Shown here in pieces: positions 42,053 through 55,348 of a stretch of 64,000 nucleotides of DNA. The translations under genes and the position numbers were made by a program. The DNA is from Juglans regia (lineage: Eukaryota; Streptophyta; Magnoliopsida; Fagales; Juglandaceae), in NCBI RefSeq assembly GCF_001411555.2, contig NC_049911.1:33143044-33207043 (forward strand), given 5' to 3'. The notes below the pieces were generated by a model, which made no database searches, had not been told where the DNA came from, and was given only the letters and a program-made list of their open reading frames with translations. Numbering within the stretch: position 1 is the first letter of the stretch; every line of letters starts with the position of its first letter.

Positions 42053-45000
42053 ATGGATTCCCAGGAAAAAAGCAAGACACAGAAAAAGTTCCAGAAAAGC
42101 TACTTTGATGTGCTGGGTCTGTGCTGTTCTTCTGAGGTGCCTTTAATTGTGAACATTCTCAAGCCGCTCGATGGTGTCAAGGAGGTATCAGTGATCGTGC
42201 CATCAAGAACAGTCGTTGTCGTTCATGACAATCTCCTCATTTCCCAGATTCAAATTGGTAATTAATAATCCATAACTTGTCCTAGCTCCACTATAATAAC
42301 ATTTAGCCCTGCCATGCCCCATGCGGCAGAGATAGGCTGGCAACTGGCCTGCAAAATCATTGAACTCTTTGCCTTAAAATTTTTCACGATTTTAGAAGTT
42401 GATGCTCGTCGATCAATTGAAATTTTGCTTCAATAATCCTCCTGCATATCTCTGTGATCTGTTTGGAAAGAAGGAAAGGAAAGGAAAAAAACAAAAACTT
42501 TCTCGATGCTACTGACCTATGACTTGGACAATGATAAACGTGACATCAAGGGAAAAAGTGGATCGAACAGGTGCATGAGAATTATTAGGTGGACCTATGG
42601 TTTGGTGGTGTTGATGAATGAAAGAGTAGTTTTAAAATGCAGAAAGCTAGAAGGCCAGCTAACGCTGCTTATCCTTCTATTTAGCTTTCCTGAAAGATAT
42701 AAGATAACCCTTTAGGAAGTACTAATTAATTTAATCTCTAAGATCTTTTCCTGCTAGAACTGTAGTACTGGCGTGGAACATACATTTCATTGGACAGAAT
42801 CTCTTAATCGCGATTTCATAAGATCATATGTTTTGTGATCTTTTTCTTTGCATAATTTGCTGTATGACAGTCAAGGCTCTAAACCAAGCAAGGCTGGAAG
42901 CAAACGTTAAAATATATGGGAAGGAGAATTACAAGAAAAAATGGCCAAGTCCATTTGCGGTTGCTTGTGGGGCATTGCTTTTGCTATCATTCTTGAAATA
43001 TGCCTATCAACCACTCCAGTGGCTGGCTGTTGGAGCGGTAGCTGTAGGCATCTTTCCAATTACGTTGAAGGGGCTCGTGGCCATTCGGAATATTAGACTT
43101 GACATCAACATTCTCGTCCTCGTTGCAGGTAATTAATTGCATGCCCCCTTTTTCTTTTGATATTGATCAACTGCATGGTTTTAGTTTATATATAACTAGC
43201 TAGCTTTTTCTCAAGCCATAGCTTTTACTATTCATGTCCATTGGATCAAGCTGATGATCATGCTTATCAATTGATTGAGTTACGTAAAAATCATGCCTTT
43301 TTAAGTGTTTGGGTTGTCACTAAAGTATGCTAAGATGGTGACCGGCCTTTTCATTCTAAATCATATAAATGAGTGATTAATTTACTTCCTTTTTTTTTTT
43401 TTTTTTTGGGAATTCAGACGTAACTTTATTATTTTTGTTTTCCTCCACAAAGTTAATTTTGTTGGTAGCACTCATAATTTCAAAGATGGATGCCATTCCA
43501 TCAACCTAAAATAAAACCTCTTTGCGCCCCATGACTCAGTTGCGCGCGCCTTGTCGTCTACCTAAAAGCATTAATCCTGAAATTAGGAAAGGAAAATTCA
43601 AAATGGAAGTCAAAAGCTTAGTGCGAGTACTGGCAAAAAGCTTAGAAGATAGAAATAATTATTCTAAAAATAAATTTGATGTGATAATTGTAAAATATTT
43701 TTAATTTTTAATTTTTTATATATAAATAGATAGACGTATTATTAAGTTAAATTAATTAATTAATTTTTATAAATATAGGTACTTCCTTTAAAAGAAATTG
43801 ATTTATTGACAATATATTATTCCAACTCACCGTAGCACCAAGAATCAAACTCAAAATTGGATCTTCGTTGGGTGAATCTTACGTAGCATGCATTATACTG
43901 GTACCCAGCAGCCATCCTTTTTTTTTTTTTTTTTTTTATCGACTTCCTCTGTTTTTTCTCCCTTTAGTTTAGTAATTTGCATCTTTATCGTACATGAATG
44001 CGACCAAAAGAATAACAGAAATGATCGGTTTAGCAGTTTGTGTTGGATTTTCCATTCCAGAAAGATTCCTGCCAAGCTACTAAAATTCTCGTCCTTTCAT
44101 TTTTTTTTTTTTTTTCTCGGGATGATATGCTTGGAATCAAATGCAGAATTTATAAAGAAAAATCATAAATACGCATCTTTTCACAATATTTTATATGATA
44201 ATATTTTAAAAAGAATGATATTTTTGTAAAATATCTTATAAAATTAACATTATTTTATAAAAATATCCTAATTTTATAACATATATTGTAAAAACCGAAA
44301 GGATGTCGATTAGTATTGGCTTTTAGTAAAATAAAATTCACAAAATTATAGACAAGTTGTCTAACACAAAAAGTTATTATTTTTTACAGTGATGGGGACC
44401 CTAGCTCTGAATGATTATTTGGAAGCCGGCACCATTGTCTTTCTCTTCACCATTGCTGAATGGCTCGAGTCAAGGGCAAGCTACAAGGTTCCCCCCCTTT
44501 CTTATCTCCCATGCCTATCACATAATCTAATATCACAAATAAGATTCCATTTCCACCGACTGCTTTCAATTTAAATTGTTATGATTCCGTCACGTCGTGT
44601 CAGTATTTAATTTTCGGACGTTGTAAATGCTAAGATGATCCAATTCTGTTTAGATAGTAAAAGTATTTCATTTTATATCATCTTATTATTATAATTTTTT
44701 TAAAATTTAATCTAAAATATAATAAATAATTTAATAATATTAAAAAATAATACTCTAATAATATTTAATTTTAATCTTAACTCATTTCGTCTTAATTCAT
44801 TATTCTAATAATATATATATTTATATTTTTTTGAATGCATTCAGGCGAATGCAGTAATGTCGTCGTTGATGAGCATGGCTCCTCAGAAGGCAGTCATTGC
44901 AGAAACCGGAGAAGAAGTAGACGCAGATGAGGTGAAGTTGAGCACTGTTCTAGCTGTTAAGGCCGGTGAAGTTATACCCATTGACGGAATTGTTGTGGAA

Positions 45001-48000
45001 GGTCAATGTGAAGTCGATGAAAAAACTCTAACAGGAGAATCTTTCCCAGTTGCCAAACAAAAGGAATCTATTGTTTGGGCGGGTACCATCAATCTAGATG
45101 GTGCGTACCACCCCATTTCTCTCTTGCACCATTTGCACATGACCAAATACTAGTACCTCATTATTGCTAAGAATCTGCGTCGACGTTTTGATCAGGTTAT
45201 ATTAGTGTCAAAACCACCGCTCTAGCTGAAGAATGTGTAGTGGCTAAAATGGCAAAGCTTGTAGAAGACGCTCAAAACAGCAAATCCAGTACTCAGAGAA
45301 TCATTGATAAATGCACCAAGTTTTATACCCCAGGTTAAGCATATATATATATAATATTGGTAAAATATTATAATAGGTACCAATATTATTATTGTTTTCC
45401 TTTCTTGTTTTGTTTGATTGATTTTCTAATATCTTGATAACTTTGAATTAATAACTTGCAGCAATTCTGATAATATCAATTGGATTTGCGGTGGTACCAG
45501 CTGCATTAAAAGTTAAAAATCGTAATCACTGGTTTCACTTGGCATTGGTTGTTCTGGTGAGTGCGTGTCCGTGCTCACTTATCCTGTCTACACCAGTTGC
45601 TACTTTCTGTGCGCTTACGAAGGCGGCAACGTCCGGACTTCTAATCAAAGGGGGTGACTATCTTGAAACTCTTGCCAAAATTAAGGTTGTCGCATTTGAC
45701 AAAACTGGCACAATCACTAGAGGTGAATTTGTGGTCACCGACTTTCAATCTCTTCGTGATGATATCAGCTTGAACACATTGCTTTACTGGTAATTAGATT
45801 TAGGACTACTCTCTCTCTCTCCTTAATGAAGTAGAATTATAACATTGATTGGTTATAAAATAGTTGTTTGAATATCTTTCTTAAAGGGTTTCAAGCATTG
45901 AGAGCAAGTCGAGTCATCCAATGGCAGCCGCACTCGTTGACCATGCAAGGTCACTTTCGGTCGAGCCAAAGCCTGAAAATGTGATGGAATTTCAAAATTT
46001 TCCTGGAGAAGGCATTCATGGAAAAATTGATGGGGATGATATTTACATTGGAAACAGAAAAATTGCTCTGAGAGCTGGGTGTGAAACGGGTGCGATCCTT
46101 CACCTCCTTTTCCATGAAAATTATATTATTAGAACATCTTCATTTCGGTGTAATTATGTAGGCCGGATATGGTGTTTTCATAGTTCTAATTCACTGATAT
46201 TCAACTTTCTAGTCCCAGCCTTAGAAGGCAATATGAAGGAAGGAAAGACGATTGGGTACATATACTCCGGCACAAGCCCGGTAGGAATCTTTTGTCTCTC
46301 CGATGCTTGTCGATCTGGCGTGGCAGAGGCAATCAGGGAGATGAAGTTGTTGGGCATTAAAACTGCAATGCTTACCGGAGATAGGCATGCAGCAGCCATG
46401 CATGTACAAGAGCAGGTGCACTTTCTAGCTCTAAATATATTCCCTCTGGTTGCCACATCCTTTCTTCACCTAAAATTTTGAGAGTCAACTATTTTAGAGT
46501 CAATTGCTATAACTGTCAACTTGAGGCATGCTGTGAGAAATAAAATTGACTTAATTCAGTTTCTTTTTAAATCAGAATGATCTCATTCCAATTGTTATTG
46601 AAAACTTGATAAGAACGACTCATTAATGATGACATCATGCTTTATTATGAGCAGTTGGATCATCGTCTAGAGGTAGTTCATGCAGAGCTTCTACCTGAAG
46701 ATAAGGCAAGGATTATCAAAGAATTCAAAGAGGAAGGACCAACAGCCATGGTCGGAGATGGTGTTAATGACGCCCCTGCATTGGCCACAGCGGATATTGG
46801 TATCTCGATGGGCATTTCAGGCTCCACTCTAGCAACTGAAACTGGGCAAGTGATTCTTATGTCAAATGACATTAGAAAGATACCAGAAGCCATCCAATTG
46901 GCAAGAAAAGCTCAGAGGAAAGTAATTCTGAATATTATTTTGTCATTCACTACAAAGTCTGCTATTCTAGCCTTGGCCTTTGCTGGCCATCCACTTGTTT
47001 GGGCAGCAGTTCTCGCTGATGTTGGGACATGCTTACTAGTCATCCTCAACAGTATGCTGCTTTTGCGAGGAACCCAGAAACCAGTAAGGACATCAAGCAA
47101 ATGTCACCGTGCACAGCATACCCATAAACATGCGTGCAATGCCAGCAATGGCGACTCTTCTCATCATCATCATCATCATGTACATGATACCCATCACCAT
47201 TGCTGCTCTGAAAGCAAAGCTCAAATGGTTTCTCAGTCTCAAAATCTTCCTTCCAAGAAGTGTGAAGCAAATTGTCAGTCTCGCCCTTTAAATTCAAACT
47301 CGTGTGGAAATAAGAAGTGTGCGGACTCAGCTAAGAGTAATGTTGGATCTATAGACAGTGATGAAGTTCATGAGGTGAAGCACTGCAATCACGGAAGCTA
47401 TAACGTGTCCAATCATTGTCTGGAGTCGCGCAAATTGCACAACCAAGGTTGTTCAGGCCCTCACAACCTGGACTCATGTACAGAAGATAAACGCTCAAAT
47501 CCAATAGGAAGGAAAGCTGATTATGTAGAATCTGATGGTCATCGTGACGCAAGACACTGCAACCATTCTACTACTTTGGAAGGAAACCAAATAGTGACAA
47601 ATGATGACCACTGCCACTCAAACAACTGTGGAAACAACCATGTTGAGAACCACATTGACAATGGAGGAGAAGGAAAAATGGAAGTGTCTTGTTGCAACCA
47701 TCATGAGCATCAAATTCCAGTTCATCTTGACTTGTCCAAGCAAGGTAAAGATCACAATGCACCAGTTCACACCACCATCGATATTGTGCCATGTACTGAC
47801 AACGTGGAATCAATCAATTCGCATGCTTTGAAGAAGAAAGAAACTGGTGGGTGTTGCAAGGGCCATAGCAAGAAAGACACGGAATCAGTGGCTATGCATG
47901 CTTCTATCAGTTTGGAGAGCAGAGAAATTGGTGGTTGTTGCAAAAGCTACATGAAGGAATGTTGTGGCAAGCACGGACATCTTGGGGCCAGCTTTGGTGG

Positions 48001-48028
48001 AGGATTATCAGAAATCATCACTGACTAA
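42053..48028 (+). CDS. HMA: P1B-type heavy-metal ATPase (Zn2+/Cd2+ pump, HMA2/3/4 clade)
   Basis: Nine exons: 42053-42257, 42871-43128, 44390-44487, 44845-45100, 45196-45333, 45462-45789, 45887-46089, 46213-46415 and 46655-48028. All are GT-AG with matching phases; product 1020 residues. An N-terminal metal-binding domain has GLCCSSE (Cys24-Cys25), the zinc-type variant of the HMA motif. The pump machinery is complete: TGES 250-253 (actuator), CPC 354-356 (membrane ion site), phosphorylation motif DKTG 398-401, HP 438-439, TGD 550-552, GDGVND 597-602. After the last membrane helices (about residue 700) comes a cytosolic tail of about 318 residues rich in His and Cys, with six consecutive His at 733-738 and repeated CC pairs (GGCCKGH, GGCCKSY). 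Family role: ATP-driven export of Zn and Cd from cytosol, for xylem loading at the plasma membrane (HMA2/4) or vacuolar storage (HMA3). The long tail favours HMA2/4; orthology is not settled. Confidence 0.95.
44636..44815. mobile_element. Tourist-like MITE in ATPase intron 3
   Basis: The core TTATTATTATAATTTTTTTA...ATAATAAATAATTTAATA and edges resembling CTCATTTCGTCTTAATTCAT match the other Tourist-like copies in the window. Ends are poorly defined, and it does not touch splice sites. Confidence 0.4.
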
Positions 48029-49495
48029 TGCCTCAAACTTACTCAAAAATTTTCAATTGGGGTACATTACAAAGATCGCTACATGCTCTTATGATCTTCT
48101 GCAACTATAAATTCTGGAAATTTTGATGAAAAGCATGGGGCATTTGTAAGAACCCTTCCAGATAATATATACTTACTAAATGCAAATCACCGACAATTTT
48201 CAACCCAACAGAACAGACCCATGCCAACATCAACGTCCGAATTCAGAAATCACCTCAATTTAAAATGACCAAAAAAAAAAAAAAGACCTTCTCTGGCTGA
48301 AGCGCACTCACAAGGTAGAGTTTTAAAATCATTGCTTACACGCAAAGGTTCACATAAGAAAACCAATTATCATTCAACAATATTGCTCCGGTTAATAACT
48401 AAATTCACCAAAATTTCCCCAAGTTTCTCTGGCTGAAACACGTACGCATACTCACAGTAGCAATTTCACACAACTACTTTGATATGGCACAATTTAAAAT
48501 AAGAGTAGTGCTACATGTACTAACAATTTCACTTATTAATTTACTTACAACACGCATTTTATTAGTCTTCTTTAGAAATTCAAATTTTAAATTTTAAATT
48601 TTAAATATCATGACCTTCAGCATATCAATAATTCACATGTAGAGAAATAAATTTTTTGTAACTTTTTTGTAAGTACATTTAATGCATGTTTGGGATTGCA
48701 TTGAGAAATATAGTTTATAAATTTAAGGCTTATAACTTATAGTTTAAGTAATAAGTTCTAGTATTAAAATGTTATTCACTATTTAGTAATCATATGTTTA
48801 AAACACTTTTAAACATGTTACATTTATTTGAAAATAAATTAAAAAGTACTTTCGGAGATAGAAATAGTGATCATTTGATTTTTTAAAAACTATGATCATA
48901 TCTTTAAAAATTTAAAAGTTGTAATTATCTGATAATTATATGGATATTTTTGCTAATTGATAATCTTTTTAAAATTTGAACTACATGGAAAAGCACGTTT
49001 GAATTTGATACTTTTCTTCAAACGAACTTTTTAGCTAATATGTAACATACAAACATCTTAATTTTCCGTTAAAGAGCTTTTAATGTTATTTAAATACTTT
49101 TTAAGACTCCTGATGTAACCTCAAACAGACCCTAACATTTTCCTCAAAACAAAGCCTTATATTTCACCAAACCAACGCTAATAACATTCTCAGAACCCCC
49201 TTCTTATCAGGTTTTTAAACTCATTTCATACAGCCCATGGATCATCCAACTACTCTCTTAACAACGTCAAAAGCCCACTGAAAATTTTGAAAGAAAATCG
49301 GATCCGCAAACATTACCAGAAATTGGAGATTACACACACATGCAAGCATTACCAGGAAGTGGACACATACAAGCAAGCAGCGTCGTTTACTAATACATGA
49401 AAGCACGAAAACAGACGGGGGAATCCTAAACTGCGAGAAGGAGAAGTGTAAACATAGAAGAATAAAGAAAATTAGGCATAGGGTTCTTCGCATTA

Positions 49496-49582
49496 CCTGA
49501 AATGGGAGCAACCCACCCACCGTTGTTCGGGGGGGAGGGGAGGGGGGGCTTCAGACTCCAGAGACTGGAAGCTAAAGTCATC
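49496..49582 (-). CDS. Possible short first exon with transit-like peptide (unassigned)
   Basis: On the minus strand an ATG at about 49582 opens MTLASSLWSLKPPLPSPPRT, a Ser/Pro-rich, acid-free start of the kind seen in plastid transit peptides, running to a good donor CCATTTCAG|GTAATGCG near 49496. No convincing second exon was found further left, so this may be the orphan 5' exon of a lost gene, an untranslated exon, or chance. Confidence 0.2.
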
Positions 49583-49639
49583 GAACGGCCCACGTCGACA
49601 GAGGATTCAACGAGAGAAATACTGAGGCTTTGATTTCGC

Positions 49640-50075
49640 AGTTTAAATGAGAAGTTAAATATTATTATAATATAATTTTTTAATATAATTTTTATTTTAA
49701 AATTAAAAAAATTATTTTATTTTATATTTTATATAAAAATTTATAAAAATTATATAATATAAAATAATTTAATTTAATTTTGTTCAACCAAATCAATCCC
49801 AACGAGAGGTTTGGATTCAAAACTTACCTCAACTCATCTCAATTCATCTTATCTCATCATTATAATTTTTTAAAATTTTTACATAAAATATAATAAATAA
49901 TTTAATTTTTTCAAATCCTAAATCAACTTTTCTAAATTTCTACACAAAATATAATAAATAATTCAATTTTTATTTTACTATTTAAAAATATCTCAATCCA
50001 TCTCAATTCATCTCTAAATCCATCTCAATTCATCTCTAAATCCAAACATCTTTCAAATCAAATACCACCTCTTTG
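49640..50075. mobile_element. Tourist-like MITE sequence, possibly two copies
   Basis: Contains CTCAACTCATCTCAATTCAT, the family core ATAAAATATAATAAATAATT, and repeated CAATCCATCTCAATTCATCT units. Terminal repeats are unclear and copies may be nested. Confidence 0.45.
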
Positions 50076-52099
50076 CTGAAAATGATGATGGAAGAACACT
50101 ATAAATAACGTGGGCCCTCGGGCCCATGACCCATTACTTGACTCATTACTTAGCCAATTATAAGATAACCTGATCCATAGTAAAATATCTGACCCTCACT
50201 GAGTACATGTTTTGCTGTAGTAAATATAATTTGTAGTTTTAAGATTTATAACATATAATTAAGTAATAAATTATATTATTAAAAATTTATTTACTATTTA
50301 ATAATTATATATTTAAAATATTTTTAAATATGTTATATTTGTTTGAAAATAAATTAAAAAAATATTTTTTGAGATAGAAATTACGCTTATTTAAATTTTT
50401 AAAAATTATGACCAGATCCTTAAAATTTTGAAAGTTTTAATTATATGAAAATTATATGTGTATTTTTGTCCATTGGCAATCTTTTTAAAATTAGCATTAT
50501 TTGAAAAATCACGTTTGAAAAAAAACATGAAAATAATGATTTTACTCAAACGTGCTAATTTTTAGCTTACTTGAGACTCCTACCGCTTTAATATGTAAAA
50601 CTCAAACAATCTGATTTTTTCATTAAAAAGTCTTTAAGATTATTTAAGTACTTTTTAAGACTCCTACCGTAACTCCAAACAAGTCATAACTGACCTATGA
50701 CCCGCGTTAAAGTTGGTTGGTGGTCAGAAGATAAGGGAATGTATATTGATAGAGCTTTAATTTGCTATTCATCATTTCCACATCACACTTATTTTAATTT
50801 ATTTTATTATTCTTAAACTAATTGAATTATTTTATTCATCATCTATACACTACATATTTGATAAGAGAAAAATAAAATAAAAAGGTTATATAATTATATA
50901 TGGTGTGAAGATGATGAGTAGAGAGTTTTAATTTCATATTGACAAATTATAATTACAAAGTCCTGGTAGAGAACACATCTCTCGAGTGAATTTTTTTGTA
51001 CAATATTAAATAATCAATAAATATTATGTGCCTTATTTTATATGTTGATCTCTCTTACTATATCTAAAGTCGTAAAAAAAATCTAATATTGCCATTGACG
51101 GAACTGGGCAGATCGAAACAAATCTTTCTGTCAATTCATGTATATATTAATGCAGATGCCTTAACATACGTACCGCGTGAATCGAAATCTTATCATGAAC
51201 AAATCCCCATTAATATATATTGGCGTACGTACATTTCGTATCCCAATTAAGCAGTACTAGTACTGCTAGCTGCCACTATTATTTTCAGATTCCTATACAT
51301 TTAATTTGCATGTGGAAGGCGGGAGACACAGTAATTTAAAAATTCAGAACGAACACGTACGTACGTCAACCAGTAATACGTACTTACATTTCATTGCATA
51401 TTAATTCTCATGTAGTATATTGCAAGAAATTAATGGTCTTTAACGATGCCTGAATTACGGTGTCGTAACGCCTCATGATAAGGAACGATATATGTTAAAG
51501 TCAAATTAATCTTCCGGGGAAATATGTAAGCAGCTGAGTCATTCTGTTTTCAATATATGCAGATTTGATTTGGAAAACAGGGATTTATGTCTTAAAGTCG
51601 TTTATCTATAATTAATTAATATTGAGGCTATATCTATTTAACATGATTTTATAACGACAAATACAAATGTAAGGATGATCAGTGCAATAGATCAAAGAAC
51701 TAGGTCAGGAAATTACCCGTATGCACCTTAATATATTCCCCCCCGTATATATCGATCGACCTCTGATCTTAATTACTAATTGTGTCAAAATGATATAATC
51801 ATCCTTTAGATTCTATGAACAAATTCCCGTTGACATATATATGTCACAAATTATGTGGCCCATCCGTCGCATGATAATGTCGTCCTTCCAGATTCTATTA
51901 TTCCCGATGATCAACAACTAATCAAAACGATCGAATTTTCTCGATCCACGGGAATTCACGGAAGTCATGCATGGGGGGCGGTGAGATTGTTTAGAGCGCT
52001 CAAGAGTTAGGAGAATGACCAATCGATCGAGGCTAGCTTTCTTTTTTATGGGAAGGAGAAGTTTCTGCATGCATCTATATATTATATAGAATTAATATG

Positions 52100-52537
52100 G
52101 GGAGTAGCCACTATTTTGGAGCAACCATTTTGCATATCTTATGTGACATCATCTAAACCACACATCTCTCACACATCATCCAAATCGGACTGAGAAAGAG
52201 AGAGAGAGATGATGGATGTGAGGTAGAGAGTGCGCGAGAGGTGGAGGGCTTGGCTGGCTCGGAGGTGCTCGGAGGGGAGTCGCGATAGTCAAGGGAGGTG
52301 CTCGATGGAGCTAGAACTGACGCACAGCGGCAATGGGGCTGTCGGTGGCCCTTAGCTCGTGTGAAACCTATTTTATGAGTAGTTTGATTGTGTGCAACGA
52401 AGAAGGAGGTTCGTGGTGGCTGGGTCTGCGAGAGGTGGTCGCCGGTGTGAGGTGGTGGAGGTGCGGTGGCCTGGGTGGCAGTGTACGATGGCGCAAGTGG
52501 AGAGAAATGGGTGAAATCCATTTTAGTTGGATTACTG

Positions 52538-52602
<65 letters not shown>

Positions 52603-52670
52603 TCTAAGGACCAGAAGCAGCCACGTAGTGTGTGCACAACTACAGTGGTTGCTCTGTAGCACTTCTCATA
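52100..52670. mobile_element. Non-autonomous element with long (GA)n array (copy 2)
   Basis: The right end (GAAGCAGCCACGTAGTGTGT, then CTACAGTGGTTGCTCTGTAG) is the reverse complement of the left end of the element at 26160-26615. It encloses an uninterrupted (GA)n tract at 52540-52598 and a G-rich stretch. Open frames across it are low-complexity artefacts. Confidence 0.55.
52540..52598. repeat. Long (GA)n microsatellite
   Basis: About 29 uninterrupted GA units inside the element at 52100-52670. Confidence 0.97.
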
Positions 52671-52726
52671 TTATATATGTCTACACATGACACACATACC
52701 GAGGCACAGGATGTACGTAATTATTA

Positions 52727-52760
<34 letters not shown>

Positions 52761-52761
<1 letters not shown>

Positions 52762-53347
52762 AGCATTGGCAATGACTTATGCATGCATTTTCATATTTAC
52801 CTTCAAAATCACATCTTTTGAATATTGATTTTACATATCAAGAAAAACTTCTACATTCGATTATGCATCTTTGAACCAAATAATAATAAAATATTATTTT
52901 TTTTATTTTTTATTTTTTTTCTTAAAATTATTATTTTTATATATTTTACATTAATTAGTATTATGTGTTCAAAAATACCAATTCCATATATATATATATA
53001 TATATATATATCTAAATATTACTAATTTCATATATTAAAATGACTAATTTTATCGATAAAGATTATTATGTATTAAAAAATACTTTATATCATCAACTTA
53101 ATATAAATTTCATATATCAAAATCATCTTAATATAAATTCCACAAAGCTTATTTTAATGGGTAGGAGAGAAAAAAAATTAAAATAATGTTTGGAGAGTGA
53201 ATAGTATTTCTTCAAATTTGAAGAAACGCTATTTATAGTTATGCAAAATTTTGAAGATGCATGCATAATTCAATATAGACCAATTTAGAGATATATTATA
53301 CAAATATGAAGATGAACATGAAGATGTAAAAGCCATTACCAATCCTC
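52761..53347. mobile_element. MITE with GAGCATTGGCAATG ends
   Basis: Left GAGCATTGGCAATGACTTAT and, reverse-complemented from the right, GAGGATTGGTAATGGCTTTT are inverted repeats. The flanks are TAA (left) and TTA (right), so the superfamily is either PIF/Harbinger with an altered duplication or TA-target mariner. A (TA)n tract lies directly left, and another lies inside at 52985-53011. Confidence 0.6.
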
Positions 53348-54447
53348 TTAGTAGATGAAAATGGCAGTATACGTAGGCCCATATAAAATGAAACAAATTA
53401 TATGCTTTAATTGGTTCGATATATCGGCCTTCGGATAAGTCCGGCCATGCAGCTTCTTGGCTCTGATCCCTCGCTCTCTACATGATCTCTCATGCCAGGC
53501 CTCTACAGTTAATTATATCACTTTCAATCATTTTATATAGATCATGATTATGTGCAATAATTTCATGTTGATGGTTTCGCCAAATAACTAGGATACCGCG
53601 TTAATTGAGTTCTCGGCTTAATTCATCGAGTGTCGTAGCTAGGGTGTGGCAGCAAGAGACCGGCCCTCCATCAGATCTCGTGTCCCCCGTTCGGGCCTGT
53701 GCAGATTACTTGGAATTAGGGTCACATATGTTGATTTATAGAATATTTAATTAAATGAGATAATATTTAAAGCAAATCAATTCGAATTCAAGATATATAT
53801 TCTGATATCATGTGAAATTATTATTTATTTTAAAAATTTAAACCGATAAAAATATGTAGATTTTATTATTTATTTTATATTATAACAAGATATTGATCTT
53901 CTTGCGTACATCCAGTGTACTTCTTACAATGAAATTACAAGAAATCGATTAATCGATATCTTCTTTACTATTTTTGGATGAATATTCTCTCGACCATATA
54001 TAAAGTGGGGTTTCAAGAATCAAAACCAAACAGTAGGGAAGTCATATATGCTCTATCCACTCCAAGTGGATCGAGGAAAAGGACAATATCTCTTAGATAG
54101 ATACTGCATACGGATTAAAAAAAAAAAAAAAAAGGAATATAAACCAACTTTCGAAACAAAAACAAAAACAAAGAAAAAAGAAGAAAGGAAAAAGGATATT
54201 ACTAGCTAAGCTCCAATTGCTTTAGGATAATACTAGCTAAGCTCCAATTTCTTTCTTTTATTCTCCTCGATCGTGTACTTTCTTATAGATCTTTCCCTCC
54301 CCTCCCCTCCCCCTTTATTCTTTATATCCTTTTGCTTTTCGATAAGTAGGTTCAATTGCCATCGATAAGATTATTCTTATCATCACCCGGCCACGACTAT
54401 CATCTTAATTGGATCAAGATTAATGTAGCCCAATTAACCTATTATCC

Positions 54448-54480
<33 letters not shown>

Positions 54481-55297
54481 GCATGGTTGTTAATTCAATT
54501 TATACTTTGAAGTATTAATTGAACTAATTAAGCTAGCTCAATATAATTAGTTTCACTCTGAAATTTATTGATCGATCACCTCCGTATATATGCATGTCAA
54601 TTAGGAAAATAAAAATCCTTATTAATTTTCTGATCATCTTCCTCGCGCTATGATCAGTACTCCTTTTTTTTTTCATTTATTTTTTTCGGCCCTTTCTTTG
54701 CCGTTAAGCAACTTAGAATAATTTCAATTAGGGTTGATCATATGTAATCGACTCTTTCAGTTAATTTCTCCCACATATATATGCTTTTGGATTAATGGAC
54801 ATGAGTACGTACGTAGCTAGCCCAGCTTATAATATTTATTGAAAGAGAATTAAGTCTGTTAAGGTTCTTTCTCATGCATGCACATTAATATTGTTTCATC
54901 AAATCAGCTCACTAAAGAATCATATCCATCCATCCATCCATCGATCCTACGTACAGCAGCTCACTAAAGAATCTTCCACGTACGTACGTGAGTTTCAACG
55001 TTTGAAATGCATCAATTCATTATGTGTTAATATTGTGTGTGCGCTCCGGTATATATGAGATTCGCCAACAATTAATTCAACGTAAGAAAAATGCACAGTA
55101 AAATCAACTCAACTCAAGTTTCAACTTGAATCGTTTGAAAAGAAAAAGAGTACTATCTATATATATATATATATATTAATATATAATTAATTAAAGAGAT
55201 TCGGTGTATGTTGGTCTGTTAGGACTTCACGTTTTAATCAATTTAGGAAAAGCAGGGCGGCAGGCCAATTTCTTAGAAGCTTCAATATCTATGTGTG

Positions 55298-55301
<4 letters not shown>

Positions 55302-55345
<44 letters not shown>
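55302..55345. repeat. Long (TA)n tract followed by (GT)n
   Basis: About 22 AT units, then GTGTGTGTGT to about 55360. Confidence 0.95.

Positions 55346-55348
<3 letters not shown>

Larger units (their letters stand above)
48700..50690. repeat. Diverged direct repeat, two copies of about 0.4-0.5 kb
   Basis: 48700-49130 and 50215-50690 share ordered blocks: AAATTTAAGGCTTATAAC / TAGTTTTAAGATTTATAACA, TTAGTAATCATATGTTTAAA / TTAATAATTATATATTTAAA, TTTAAACATGTTACATTTAT / TTTAAATATGTTATATTTGT, and a common end with TTTTTAAGACTCCT. This is an old dispersed element, probably transposon-derived, of unknown class. Confidence 0.6.
48029..52090. other. Intergenic region downstream of the ATPase gene
   Basis: The ATPase 3'UTR is followed by AT-rich sequence with two diverged copies of a repeat (48700-49130 and 50215-50690, sharing AAAATAAATTAAAAA..., TTTTAAGACTCCT and similar words), Tourist-like MITE sequence at 49640-50075, and a GC-richer spot near 49500-49600 (see the separate low-confidence entry). 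From about 51000 to 52090 I see nothing beyond AT-rich sequence. Confidence 0.45.

Noticed and set aside
47046..47813. Antisense frames over the ATPase tail
   Set aside because: Shadows of the His/Cys-rich coding sequence.
52153..52662. Long open frames on both strands across the GA-rich element
   Set aside because: They are created by the (GA)n/(CT)n repeat (poly Glu-Arg or Ser-Leu) and lie inside a repeat family; no conserved domain.
53620..53720. Possible structured RNA or tRNA-like segment (CCCCCGTTCGGGC)
   Set aside because: No cloverleaf, no B-box of the right form and spacing; likely chance GC-rich spot.
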